Shown: piece after piece, positions 9,243-17,328 of the stretch
How the letters are laid out: each line of letters starts with the position of its first letter
How positions within the stretch are numbered: position 1 is the first letter of the stretch
DNA from: JAIBJN01 sp035762005
GTDB taxonomy: Bacteria; Actinomycetota; Thermoleophilia; Gaiellales; Gaiellaceae
Reading direction: 5' to 3'
Length of the DNA: 64,000 nucleotides
NCBI GenBank assembly: GCA_035762005.1
Contig: DASTQA010000060.1
Location: 16,501 to 80,500, forward strand
Position numbers and translations under genes: made by a program
Notes under the pieces: model-generated
The model's database searches: none
Told to the model about the DNA's origin: nothing
The model's input: the letters and a program-made list of their open reading frames with translations, nothing else

Positions 9243-11140
9243 GCGAGGCGGTGCAGCACCGCTCGGCGGGGGCGACCGCGCTCGGGCTCGTGGCCCGGCA
9301 CGCCGCGAAGGCGGGCGTCATCGGCCTGCTCCTGACGATCCTCGTCTTCCCCCTCATCTCGGACAACCGCTACTACCAGACGATCATCATCCTCTCGCTG
9401 CTCCTCGCGGTGATGGCGAGCGGCTGGAACATCATCTCGGGCTTCGCGGGCTACGTCTCGCTCGGCCAGACCGTCTTCCTCGGGATCGGCGCGTACACGA
9501 CGGCGATCCTCTCGCTGCGCGTCTTCGGCCCGGACGAGTTCGGCCAGGGGGGAGCGAACCCGTTCTACTTCGTCCCGCTCTCGGCGCTCGTCGCCGGCCT
9601 CTTCGCCGCCGCCGTCGGCCCGATCCTCATGCGGACGCGCGGGCACTCGTTCGTGATCCTCACGATCGCCTTCCTGTTCGTGATGCAGCTGATCGTGCTC
9701 AACTGGACGGAGCTCACGTACGGGAACCGCGGCCTCTCGCTGCCGCTTCCGACCTGGCCGCGCGAGTGGGCGAACCTCCCCTTCTACTACGTCTTCTTCG
9801 GCCTCATGCTCCTCTCGGTCGCCATGTCCTGGTGGATCCGGCGGACGAAGTTCGGCATGGGCCTGATCGCGATCCGTGAGGACGAGGACAAGGCGGCCTC
9901 GGTCGGCGTCAACACGCCCATCTACAAGACGCTCGCCTTCGTCGCGAGCGCGATCTGGATCGGCGCCGCCGGCGGCGTCTACGCGTACTACCTGAGCTTC
10001 ATCGACCCGCGCAACCAGTTCGACATCGTCTACAGCGTCTTCGTCGTCCTCGCAGTCCTCCTCGGCGGCCGCGGGACGATCTGGGGGCCGGTCATCGGCG
10101 CCTTCATCCTCGAGCCGGTCAACCAGATCACGAACAACGACTTCAACCGCTGGTTCGGGGAGGGGGTCTGGGACGCGAACGTCCGCCTGATCTTCTTCGG
10201 CGCCCTCCTCCTCCTCGTCGTGCTCGTGCTCCCGCGGGGGATCATCCCGAGCCTGCGCGAGATCTTCACGAGGCGCCGGGAGTCGAAGACGGCGGCCGAG
10301 GTGGGCGCACGCTTCGAACGCACGCCCATGCGCGTCGTCGAGCGAGGGGCCCAGGAGGCGCGCGCCGCGCCCGCCGGGCCGCTCCTCGAGATCCGCGGCG
10401 TCTCGAAGCGCTTCGGCGGCATCACGGCCGTCGACGACGTGTCCCTTGCGGTCGAGCGCGGGACGATCACGGCCCTCATCGGCCCCAACGGCTCGGGCAA
10501 GACGACGCTCTTCAACCTCATCGACGGGACGATGGAGCCCGACCGGGGCGAGGTGTGGTTCGAGGGACGGCGCGTCGACAAGCTGGCGCCCTACCGCCGC
10601 GCGCACCTCGGCATCGGGCGCACGTTCCAGATCACCAGGCTGTTCCGCGAGATGACGGTGCTCGAGAACGTCGTCGCGCCGCTGCGCTCCTTCTCGTGGC
10701 GGCGCCTGGGCGCCGACGCGGTCAGCGGCCCCGAGGCCGAGCGCGCCCACGGGCTGCTCGAGTTCGTCGGGATGCACCGCTTCGCGCACCACCGCGCCGG
10801 CGCCCTCTCCTTCGGGCAGGGGAAGCTCGTGGAGCTCGCGCAGATCCTCATGCTCGACCCGGCGCTGATCATGCTCGACGAGCCGGCGGGCGGGATCAAC
10901 CCGACGCTGATCGGCTACATGGAGGAGATGGTCCGCGAGCTGAACCGGCAGGGGACGACGTTCCTCATCGTCGAGCACAACATGCCGCTCGTGCTCGGCC
11001 TCTGCAGTCCCGTGTGCGTCCTCGCGCGCGGGCAGGCGATCTGCGAGGGCACGCCGGGCCAGGTGCAGGCGGATCCGGCGGTCCTGGACGCGTACCTCGG
11101 CGAGGACTTCGTCCTCGAGGAGAGGGCGGGGGTGTCGTAG
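9239..11140 (+). CDS. Fused ABC permease-ATPase (LivM-LivG)
   Basis: 633-residue single open frame joining two usually separate subunits. Residues 1-345 are a LivM permease (ISGFAGYVSLGQTVFLGIGAY, then VGVNTPIYKTLAFVASA). A charged linker of about 35 residues follows, and from about 381 there is a complete LivG ATPase: Walker A GPNGSGKTT near 414, signature LSFGQGKLVE, Walker B LIMLDEPAGG, and H-loop IVEHNM. No stop or frameshift separates the halves. The GTG start overlaps livH by four bases; the separate LivF ATPase follows three bases after the stop. Such fusions are seen in other actinobacterial branched-chain-type importers. Confidence 0.94.
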   Translation: MSEAVQHRSAGATALGLVARHAAKAGVIGLLLTILVFPLISDNRYYQTIIILSLLLAVMASGWNIISGFAGYVSLGQTVFLGIGAYTTAILSLRVFGPDEFGQGGANPFYFVPLSALVAGLFAAAVGPILMRTRGHSFVILTIAFLFVMQLIVLNWTELTYGNRGLSLPLPTWPREWANLPFYYVFFGLMLLSVAMSWWIRRTKFGMGLIAIREDEDKAASVGVNTPIYKTLAFVASAIWIGAAGGVYAYYLSFIDPRNQFDIVYSVFVVLAVLLGGRGTIWGPVIGAFILEPVNQITNNDFNRWFGEGVWDANVRLIFFGALLLLVVLVLPRGIIPSLREIFTRRRESKTAAEVGARFERTPMRVVERGAQEARAAPAGPLLEIRGVSKRFGGITAVDDVSLAVERGTITALIGPNGSGKTTLFNLIDGTMEPDRGEVWFEGRRVDKLAPYRRAHLGIGRTFQITRLFREMTVLENVVAPLRSFSWRRLGADAVSGPEAERAHGLLEFVGMHRFAHHRAGALSFGQGKLVELAQILMLDPALIMLDEPAGGINPTLIGYMEEMVRELNRQGTTFLIVEHNMPLVLGLCSPVCVLARGQAICEGTPGQVQADPAVLDAYLGEDFVLEERAGVS

Positions 11141-11143
11141 CCG

Positions 11144-11932
11144 GTGCTGCTCGGGCTTCGGGACGTCTACGCGGGCTACGGCGGGGGCGACGTCCTCCAG
11201 GGCGTCGACCTCCGCGTCGACAGCGGCTCCGTCACCTGCATCGTCGGCCCGAACGGGGCCGGCAAGTCGACGGTCCTCCGTGTCGTCAGCGGCCTCCTCA
11301 ACCCGCGCAGGGGCGAGGTGAGCTTCGACGGCCGGGCGATCGGCGGCCGTGACCCGAGCGCGATCCTCAAGCTCGGCATCGTCCAGGTGCCGCAGTCCAA
11401 CGGCCTCTTTCCCAACCTCACCGTCCGCGAGAACGTGCTCATGGGCGCGTACCTCATCCGGCGTGAGCGCCGGCTCGTGAAGGAGCGGTACGGGCGGGTG
11501 GGGGAGATCTTCTCCGTCGTCGCCGAGCGCGGCGACGAGAAGGCGGGCAACCTCTCGGGCGGCCAGCGGCGCATGGTCGAGTTCGGCCGCTCGCTCATGC
11601 TCGATCCCCGCGTCGTCCTCCTCGACGAGCCGTCGCTCGGCCTCGACCCGAAGTCGCTGAAGCACGTCTCCGACTCGATCGAGCTCATGAAGCAGGCGGG
11701 CAAGACGATCGTCGTCGTCGAGCAGAACGTCCGCTTCGGGCTGCGCCTGGCGACGCACGGGGTGGTCATGGAGAGCGGCCGCGTCCTGCTCACGGGCGAC
11801 GCCGGCGAGGTGCGCGCGAACCCGGAGATGGCGGACCTCTTCTTCGGGGGCTCCGCGCACGCGGACGGCAAGGCGAAGGGGAACGCCGTCGCGGCTCCCG
11901 CGACGACCGGCGAGGAACCCTCGACCGCGTGA
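11144..11932 (+). CDS. ABC transporter ATP-binding protein, LivF type
   Basis: 262-residue second ATPase of the importer. Walker A GPNGAGKST, Q-loop VPQSNGLFPNLTV, signature LSGGQRRMVE, Walker B VVLLDEPSLG, and the switch region VVEQNV are all intact. It pairs with the ATPase half of the LivM-LivG fusion. The last 25 or so residues are Ala/Gly-rich and not conserved. GTG start immediately after the fusion gene; its stop overlaps the following EamA transporter start by four bases. Confidence 0.94.
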   Translation: MLLGLRDVYAGYGGGDVLQGVDLRVDSGSVTCIVGPNGAGKSTVLRVVSGLLNPRRGEVSFDGRAIGGRDPSAILKLGIVQVPQSNGLFPNLTVRENVLMGAYLIRRERRLVKERYGRVGEIFSVVAERGDEKAGNLSGGQRRMVEFGRSLMLDPRVVLLDEPSLGLDPKSLKHVSDSIELMKQAGKTIVVVEQNVRFGLRLATHGVVMESGRVLLTGDAGEVRANPEMADLFFGGSAHADGKAKGNAVAAPATTGEEPSTA

Positions 11933-12816
11933 CGGGGCCGGCGCTCGCGGCCGCCGCCGGGCTCGGCTTCGGCTTCTTCCAGACGCTCAACCGGCGGGCG
12001 GTCGGGGGGATGCACGACGCCTACCTCGCGACGTTCCTCCAGCTCCTCGTCGCGCTCGTCGTCCTCGTGGCCGCGACGCTCGCCACGGAGGACCTCGCCC
12101 TGCTCGGCGACGCGACCGCGCTCTCGCTCGCGTACTTCTCGGTCGCGGGCGTCATCCACTTCTCGCTCGGCTGGACGCTCCTCAACATGAGCCAGATGCG
12201 GATCGGCGCGGCCCGGACGAGCCCGCTCCTCGCCACGAACCCGGTCTTCGGCGCCGCGATCGCGGCCCTCATCCTCCAGGAGGTTCCGGCCGCGGTCGTG
12301 TTCCTCGGCGTCGCCCTCGTCGTCGCGGGCGCCCTCGTCGTCTCGCTCGAGCGGGTCGCCGACGTGGGCTGGGGCGTGAGCTGGGCGGACACGCTTCCCG
12401 GCGTCGCCACCGCGCTCGCCTGGGCGACGAGCCCCATCCTCATCAAGGAGGGGCTCGAGGGCCTGCCCTCGCCGCTCCTCGGGCTCACCCTCGGGATGGT
12501 CGTCGCCGTCGTCGCGTACGCGGCGGCGCTGCCCCTGCGCCCCCGTGTCGAGGGGCCGGCGCTCGGCTCCTGGGACTCGCTCGCGTTCAAGCTCCTCGCC
12601 GGCCTCATGGTCGGCCTCTCGGTGTGGGCGCGCTGGGAGGCGCTCGACTACTCGGCCATCGCCGTCGTCCTCGCGCTCGGGCTCCTCTCCGTGCCGGTCG
12701 TCCTCCTCCTCTCGCCCCTCCTGATGGGGCGCCACCTCGAGCGCGTGACGCTGCAGGTGTGGAGCGGGGCGGCGCTCGTCGTCGTCGGCGGCCTCGTCCT
12801 CGTGCTCTGGTCGTGA
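11929..12816 (+). CDS. EamA/DMT-superfamily transporter
   Basis: 295-residue membrane protein with ten hydrophobic segments in two repeated halves (opening ALAAAAGLGFGFFQTLNRRA; second half TLPGVATALAWATSPILIKEG), the pattern of EamA drug/metabolite exporters. It overlaps livF by four bases and the next amidohydrolase by four bases, so it is part of the same transcript. It may export a product or overflow metabolite of the pathway; direction and substrate are not determined by the sequence. Confidence 0.88.
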   Translation: MTGPALAAAAGLGFGFFQTLNRRAVGGMHDAYLATFLQLLVALVVLVAATLATEDLALLGDATALSLAYFSVAGVIHFSLGWTLLNMSQMRIGAARTSPLLATNPVFGAAIAALILQEVPAAVVFLGVALVVAGALVVSLERVADVGWGVSWADTLPGVATALAWATSPILIKEGLEGLPSPLLGLTLGMVVAVVAYAAALPLRPRVEGPALGSWDSLAFKLLAGLMVGLSVWARWEALDYSAIAVVLALGLLSVPVVLLLSPLLMGRHLERVTLQVWSGAALVVVGGLVLVLWS

Positions 12817-13733
12817 CGGTCGTCGACGCGCACGCGCACGTGATCGTCCCCGGCGTGGGGGCGGAGGTTCGTTGGGACGAGCGCGGGCAGGTGGTCGAGC
12901 TCGGCGGCAGGGCGATCCGCTCCGCCGTCCGGGAGTTCGTCGACCCGGAGCGCATCCTCGCGGAGCAGGACCGCGCGGGCGTCGACCTCGTCCTGCTCTG
13001 CCCGTGGGTCAACCTCCTCGGCAGGGAGACCGCGCGCCAGAACGAGGCGCTCGCCGGCATGGTCGGCGAGCGGGTGGCCGCGCTCGGCACCGTCGACCTC
13101 GACCGTCCCCGGGAGCTCGTCGAGCTCATGCGCGACGGGCGCCTCTCGGGCGTCGAGGTGGCGGCGAGCGTCGACGGGGACTCCCTCGGCCACGACCGCT
13201 TCCGCGACTTCTGGGCCGCCGCCGAGGAGACCGGCGCGCTCGTCTTCGTCCACCCGACGACGCGCGGGTTCTCGCTCGCCGCGCTCGACGAGTACTACCT
13301 CTGGAACGCGGCCGGGAACCCGCTCGAGACGACGGTCGCCGCCGCGCACCTCGTCATGGCCGGCGTCCTCGAGAGGCACCCGCGCCTGAAGATCCTCCTC
13401 TCGCACGGCGGCGGGGCCCTGCTCGCCCTCCGCGGCCGCCTCCGCCACGCGCACTCGTTCCAGCCGGACGCGCGGTCACGGCTCGTCGAGTCCCCCGTCG
13501 AGTCGATCCGCCGCTTCCACTTCGACACCGTGACGCACGACCCGACGCTCCTGCGCGCGCTCGTCGAGTTCGCCGGCCCCGACCGGGTCCTCCTCGGCTC
13601 GGACTACCCCTTCGACATGGGCCTCGAGCGGCCCGCCGAGCCCGTCCGCGAGCTCGGGCTCGACCCGGCCGCGGAGGCGGCGATCCTCGGGGGCAACACG
13701 CTCCGCCTGCTCGGTCAGGCCGAGGCGGCGTGA
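12813..13733 (+). CDS. Amidohydrolase-2 family metal-dependent hydrolase
   Basis: 306-residue TIM-barrel amidohydrolase of the ACMSD/gamma-resorcylate decarboxylase branch. Ligands visible: DAHAHVI at the N-terminus (HxH), VFVHPTT (His), the SHGGG loop (His), and LGSDYPFD near the C-terminus (Asp). It may hydrolyse or decarboxylate a ring or open-chain acid. GTG start overlapping the EamA stop, chosen because the HxH motif falls at residues 6-8 as usual. Its tail overlaps the convergent minus-strand gene by 19 bases. It closes the plus-strand run that begins with the ABC importer. Confidence 0.88.
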   Translation: MTVVDAHAHVIVPGVGAEVRWDERGQVVELGGRAIRSAVREFVDPERILAEQDRAGVDLVLLCPWVNLLGRETARQNEALAGMVGERVAALGTVDLDRPRELVELMRDGRLSGVEVAASVDGDSLGHDRFRDFWAAAEETGALVFVHPTTRGFSLAALDEYYLWNAAGNPLETTVAAAHLVMAGVLERHPRLKILLSHGGGALLALRGRLRHAHSFQPDARSRLVESPVESIRRFHFDTVTHDPTLLRALVEFAGPDRVLLGSDYPFDMGLERPAEPVRELGLDPAAEAAILGGNTLRLLGQAEAA

Positions 13734-14104
13734 GGCAGCTCGGGCACGAGGCCGAGGGTGCGCACGAAGTGCTGCTGGCCGAGCTCGAAGCCGATCGCGC
13801 AGCCGAGGTCGACGAGCTCCTCCTCGGAGAAGTGGGCGTGCAGGCGCTCCCAGAGCTCGTCGTCGGCCCGGTCGGAGTCCCAGGCGATCGCGTGGGCCCA
13901 CTCGAGCGCGGCGCGCTCGCGCCCGGCGAACCGCTCCAGGTCGGTGGCCTCCTCGTCGCCGGCGAGGAAGCGGAAGCAGAGCTCCTTCAGCCCGCGGTCG
14001 GCGACGCCGTCGAGGAGGACGTGGTCGCGGATGTAGCCGTAGGACTCGGCCACGGCCGGCACGCGGGCGCGGACGTCCTCGGCGCTCCCCGGCAGGTGCG
14101 CCAC
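13715..14104 (-). CDS. Carboxymuconolactone-decarboxylase/AhpD-like protein lacking the redox cysteines
   Basis: 129 residues. It is a shortened tandem paralogue of the upstream gene: both share RVPAVA near the start, a KELC segment, DDELWERL.HFSEEE and a following GQQ motif. In this copy the loop that carries the CxxC pair is missing or replaced (AGDEEATDLERF), so no thiol or selenol chemistry is expected. The GTG start directly follows the TAG of the upstream gene (TAG then GTG), so the two are surely one transcript. It overlaps the end of the plus-strand amidohydrolase by 19 bases. It could be a structural partner of its neighbour. Confidence 0.75.
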   Translation of the reverse strand: MAHLPGSAEDVRARVPAVAESYGYIRDHVLLDGVADRGLKELCFRFLAGDEEATDLERFAGRERAALEWAHAIAWDSDRADDELWERLHAHFSEEELVDLGCAIGFELGQQHFVRTLGLVPELPHAASA

Positions 14105-14683
14105 CTAGGCCTCGACCTCCCGGGGCGCGAGGCCCGCGGTCGTGTCGGCGAGAAACTCGCCGTGGCCGACGTCCCAGGTCTTGATCACCCGCTGCTGGCC
14201 GTACGTGAGGCAGACGAACGAGCCGAGCTCGACGATCTCCTCCTCGCTGAAGTGGCCGCGGAGCCGGGCCCAGAGCTCGTCGTCGACGCCCTCGGGATCC
14301 CAGACGAGCATGCTCGTGTAGAGGAGCGCCGCCTTCTGCCGCTCGTCGAAGCGGTCGGAGCTCTCGAAGTCGAGGAGCTCGTCGTAGTCCGCCTCGGTGA
14401 GTCCCTGCTCTCCGCCCCGGAGAGACCGTTGCGAGCCTCAGTAGTGACAGTCGATCGTCTTCGAGACGTAGACCCGGCAGAGCTCCTTGAGCGGGTGCTC
14501 GACGATCCCGTTCCGGAAGATCGTCTCCCACGCGCGCGAGAAGCCCTTGGCGACGGCGGGCACGCGCGAGCGGATCGCCTGCGTCTCGGGGCGCGGCGTC
14601 CCGAACCGGCGGGCGTGCTCGAGGTGCTCGACGAGCTCTGGGTCGGTCAGCGACGCGGGATCGACGTAGCTCAAGCGGGCCAT
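14105..14683 (-). CDS. AhpD/carboxymuconolactone-decarboxylase-like selenoprotein candidate (in-frame TGA as Sec82)
   Basis: Reading through a TGA at 14438-14440 gives one continuous 192-residue AhpD-fold protein. The part before it (81 codons from ATG 14683) ends in SKTIDCHY and the part after begins GSQRSLRGG; family members have CxYCGxQRS here, so TGA replaces the second cysteine of CxxC, giving CHYU (Cys79, Sec82). Downstream residues (DDELWARL, HFSEEEIVELG, YGQQRVIKTW) stay in frame to the TAG at 14105. A SECIS-like hairpin starts 13 bases after the TGA. The family handles peroxides or acts as decarboxylase/redox partner. Alternatives are a recent nonsense mutation or a sequencing error, but loss exactly at the catalytic Cys plus the hairpin favours selenocysteine. 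Confidence 0.8.
14408..14424 (-). promoter_or_regulatory. Bacterial SECIS-like hairpin
   Basis: In the mRNA sense, CUCUCC (14424-14419) pairs perfectly with GGAGAG (14413-14408) around the five-base loop GGGGC. Nineteen bases separate the UGA from the loop, and the loop begins with G, matching the usual bacterial SECIS rule (apical loop 16-37 bases after UGA, G among its first two bases, short GC-rich stem). It lies inside the coding sequence and would bind SelB to insert selenocysteine. Confidence 0.7.
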
Positions 14684-14717
14684 GGCCTGTCAGACGATCA
14701 TACAACGGTGGGTGCCG

Positions 14718-16271
14718 GTGGCTGAGCGCGCGGACGTCGTCGTCGCGGGGGCGGGGCACAACAGCCTCGTCGCGGCCGCCTACCTCGCGAGGGCCGGCCT
14801 CGAGGTGCTCGTGCTCGAGGCCCGCCCCGTCGTCGGCGGCAACACGGCCACCGAGGAGCTCACGCTCCCCGGCATCCGGCACGACTCCTGCTCGACCGCG
14901 CACAACCTCATCCAGGCGAGCCCGGCGGTGAAGGAGCTCCGGCTGGAGGAGGAGTACGGGCTCGAGTACATCCGGCCGGACCCCGTCGTGCACGTCGTCT
15001 TCGGCGACGGCGAGTCGCTCACGCAGTGGCGCGACCTCGAGCGCACGTGCGCGGAGTTCGCGCGCTTCTCCCCGCGGGACGCGGAGGCCTACCGCCGCCT
15101 CATCGCGGGCTACGACGCGGTGAAGAGCGTCTTCGGCGCCTACCGCAACAACCCCGTCGGCCGCGCGCCCCGCCCGGACGAGGCGCTCGACCTCGCCTGG
15201 CGCCGCCGCCTGGCGATGAGCGCGTGGGACGTCGTCCGCGCCGAGTTCGAGCACCCGCACGTGCGCGCCTTCATGCTCTGGATGGCCCTCATGACCGTGC
15301 AGCCGCCGGACCGGCCCGGGACGGGGCTGCTCGCCTACTCCCTCGCGTACGGCCGCCAGCAGCACAGCTGGACGCTCCCGCGCGGCGGCTCGGCCGCGCT
15401 CCCGCTCGCGCTCGCCCGGCTGATCGAGGACCGAGGCGGCACGATCGCGACCGGCGTCCGCGTCAGGGGCCTCGTCGTCGAGGACGGTCGCTGCGTCGGC
15501 GTCGAGGCCGACGACGGCGAGACGTACCGCGCCCGCCGGGCGGTGCTCTCGACCGTGCACGTGAAGCACCTGGCGGAGATGGCGCCGCGCGAGACCTGGG
15601 GGGAGGAGTTCCTCGACGGCGTCGAGCGCTGGCGCGAGGGCCTCGCGCTCTTCCCCACGCACCTCGCCACGACCGAGGCGCCGACGTTCGCCGTCGAGGG
15701 CGGCTCCGTCACGCCCGTCGCCTCGGGCACCGCCCCCTCGGTCGACCGCCTCCTGCGCGTCGGCTCCGAGGCGGAGCGCGGGCTCCTGGCCGTCGACGAT
15801 CCCGTGCTGCTCGTCGTCTGCGCGACGGTCGGCGACCCGACCCGGGCGCCCGAGGGCAGGCACGCGCTCAAGGTGATCGGGTTCCAGCCGTACGCGCTCG
15901 CCGACGGCGGCCCGGAGCGCTGGGACGAGGTGAAGGAGGCCGCCGCCCGCGCGAACCTCGAGCAGCTTCGCCGCTTCGCCCCGAATCTGACGGACGAGGC
16001 GATCCTCGCCCAGGTCGTCAAGAGCCCGCTCGACCTCGAGCGGATGAACCCGCACAACTGGCACGGGACGTGCCACGGAGGGGACATGGGGCCCTCGCAG
16101 TCGGGCGCGCTGCGCTTCGGGCCGCGGACGCCCCTGCCGGGCCTCTACCAGACGGGCGGCACGACCCATCCCGGCGGCTCGGTCTCGGCCGCGCCGGGAC
16201 GGAACACGGCGATGGTGCTCCTCGAGGATCTCGGCAGCTCGCTCGAGCAGGCGGTCGCGGCTCGTGCCTGA
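14718..16271 (+). CDS. FAD-dependent oxidoreductase, phytoene-dehydrogenase-like
   Basis: About 517 residues. An N-terminal Rossmann dinucleotide site (VVVAGAGHNSLVAAAYLARAG, then LVLEARPVVGGN) and the C-terminal FAD signature GLYQTGGTTHPGGSVSAAPGR identify the COG1233 phytoene desaturase/amine oxidase-like family. The GTG at 14718 is preferred because it leaves six residues before the Rossmann strand; the ATG at 14682 would overlap the start codon of the divergent selenoprotein candidate. Only about 35 bases separate the two divergent starts, so their promoters must overlap the coding ends. It oxidises an unknown substrate; it lies upstream of an alpha/beta hydrolase (8-base overlap). Confidence 0.87.
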   Translation: MAERADVVVAGAGHNSLVAAAYLARAGLEVLVLEARPVVGGNTATEELTLPGIRHDSCSTAHNLIQASPAVKELRLEEEYGLEYIRPDPVVHVVFGDGESLTQWRDLERTCAEFARFSPRDAEAYRRLIAGYDAVKSVFGAYRNNPVGRAPRPDEALDLAWRRRLAMSAWDVVRAEFEHPHVRAFMLWMALMTVQPPDRPGTGLLAYSLAYGRQQHSWTLPRGGSAALPLALARLIEDRGGTIATGVRVRGLVVEDGRCVGVEADDGETYRARRAVLSTVHVKHLAEMAPRETWGEEFLDGVERWREGLALFPTHLATTEAPTFAVEGGSVTPVASGTAPSVDRLLRVGSEAERGLLAVDDPVLLVVCATVGDPTRAPEGRHALKVIGFQPYALADGGPERWDEVKEAAARANLEQLRRFAPNLTDEAILAQVVKSPLDLERMNPHNWHGTCHGGDMGPSQSGALRFGPRTPLPGLYQTGGTTHPGGSVSAAPGRNTAMVLLEDLGSSLEQAVAARA

Positions 16272-17328
16272 CGCGCGGGTCGAGGCTGCGATCGCGAACT
16301 GGGCGCCGCGCTTCGTCGCGAACGGCGTCGACTTCAACGACTTCCGGGGGACGACCGAGCGGATCGAGCGCTGGGAGGACTGGCTCGACGCCTGGGCGGC
16401 GACGGCCGAGGTCCACCGCGCGCTCGCCGAGGAGGCCGAGGCCGAGGGGAACCTCCGGACGGCCGGGGAGGCCTACGTCTCGGCCGCGGTCTGCTTCCAC
16501 TTCGCGAAGTTCGTCTGGGTCGTCGACGTCGAGCGGAACCACGAGGCGACGGAGCGCGCGATCGCCTGCCTCTACCGGGCGCACGCGTGCCTCGACCCGA
16601 CCGCCGAGCGCGTCGAGATCCCGTTCAACGGCGCGACGCTCGCCGCGAACCTCCGCCGGCCACCAGGCGCCGAGCGGCCGCCGCTCGTGCTCCTCGTCCC
16701 GGGGCTCGACTCGACGAAGGAGGAGTTCTTCGGCTGGGAGAACGTCTTCCTCGCGCGCGGGCTCGCGACGCTCTCGCTCGACGGGCCGGGCCAGGGAGAG
16801 AGCGGCTTCGGCACCACCATCCGGGCCGACTACGAGGAGGCCGTCTCGGCGGCGCTCGACGCCCTCGCCGGGCGCGGCGACGTCGACCAGGGACGCGTCG
16901 GCGCCGCCGGGGTGAGCCTCGGCGGCTACTACGCCCCGCGCGCCGCCGCGCTCGAGCCCCGGATCAAGGCGGTGGCGGGCGTGAGCGGCCCCTTCAACTT
17001 CGGCGAGTGCTGGGCGGGGCTCCCCGGTCTCACCCGCGAGACGTTCCAGCACCACGCCGGGGCGCGCAACCCCGACGAGGCGAGGGCGAAGGCGCACGAG
17101 CTCGACCTCGCGCCCGTCATCGGCGAGCTCGACCGCCCGGGGCTCATGATCACGGGCAAGCTCGACCGCATCATCCCCTGGGAGCAGACGAGGCGCATCG
17201 CCGACGGGGCGCCCAGGACGACGTTCGTCCTCCACGAGGACGGCAACCACGTCTGCAACAACATCCCGTACCGCTGGCGGCCCTTCGTCGCGGACTGGCT
17301 CGGAAAGGAGCTCCGTCGTGTGGGATAG
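16264..17328 (+). CDS. Alpha/beta hydrolase (acyl-peptidase/pseudooxynicotine-hydrolase-like)
   Basis: 354 residues: a helical N-terminal domain (about 1-115) then an alpha/beta-hydrolase core. The nucleophile elbow is GVSLGG (Ser), the acid lies in GKLDRIIPWEQ (Asp) and the base in HEDGNHVCNN (His). The layout resembles 2,6-dihydroxypseudooxynicotine hydrolase and FrsA-like esterases, which cleave C-C or ester bonds after oxidation of N-heterocycles. GTG start, overlapping the flavoprotein by 8 bases and the next M24 gene by 11. With a molybdenum hydroxylase downstream, a ring-oxidation then C-C or amide cleavage route is conceivable, but that is inference. Confidence 0.85.
   Translation: MPDARVEAAIANWAPRFVANGVDFNDFRGTTERIERWEDWLDAWAATAEVHRALAEEAEAEGNLRTAGEAYVSAAVCFHFAKFVWVVDVERNHEATERAIACLYRAHACLDPTAERVEIPFNGATLAANLRRPPGAERPPLVLLVPGLDSTKEEFFGWENVFLARGLATLSLDGPGQGESGFGTTIRADYEEAVSAALDALAGRGDVDQGRVGAAGVSLGGYYAPRAAALEPRIKAVAGVSGPFNFGECWAGLPGLTRETFQHHAGARNPDEARAKAHELDLAPVIGELDRPGLMITGKLDRIIPWEQTRRIADGAPRTTFVLHEDGNHVCNNIPYRWRPFVADWLGKELRRVG

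Noticed and set aside
14682..14717. ATG at 14682 as start of the flavoprotein
   Set aside because: It overlaps the start codon of the divergent gene and adds 12 residues not typical of the family; GTG 14718 fits better.
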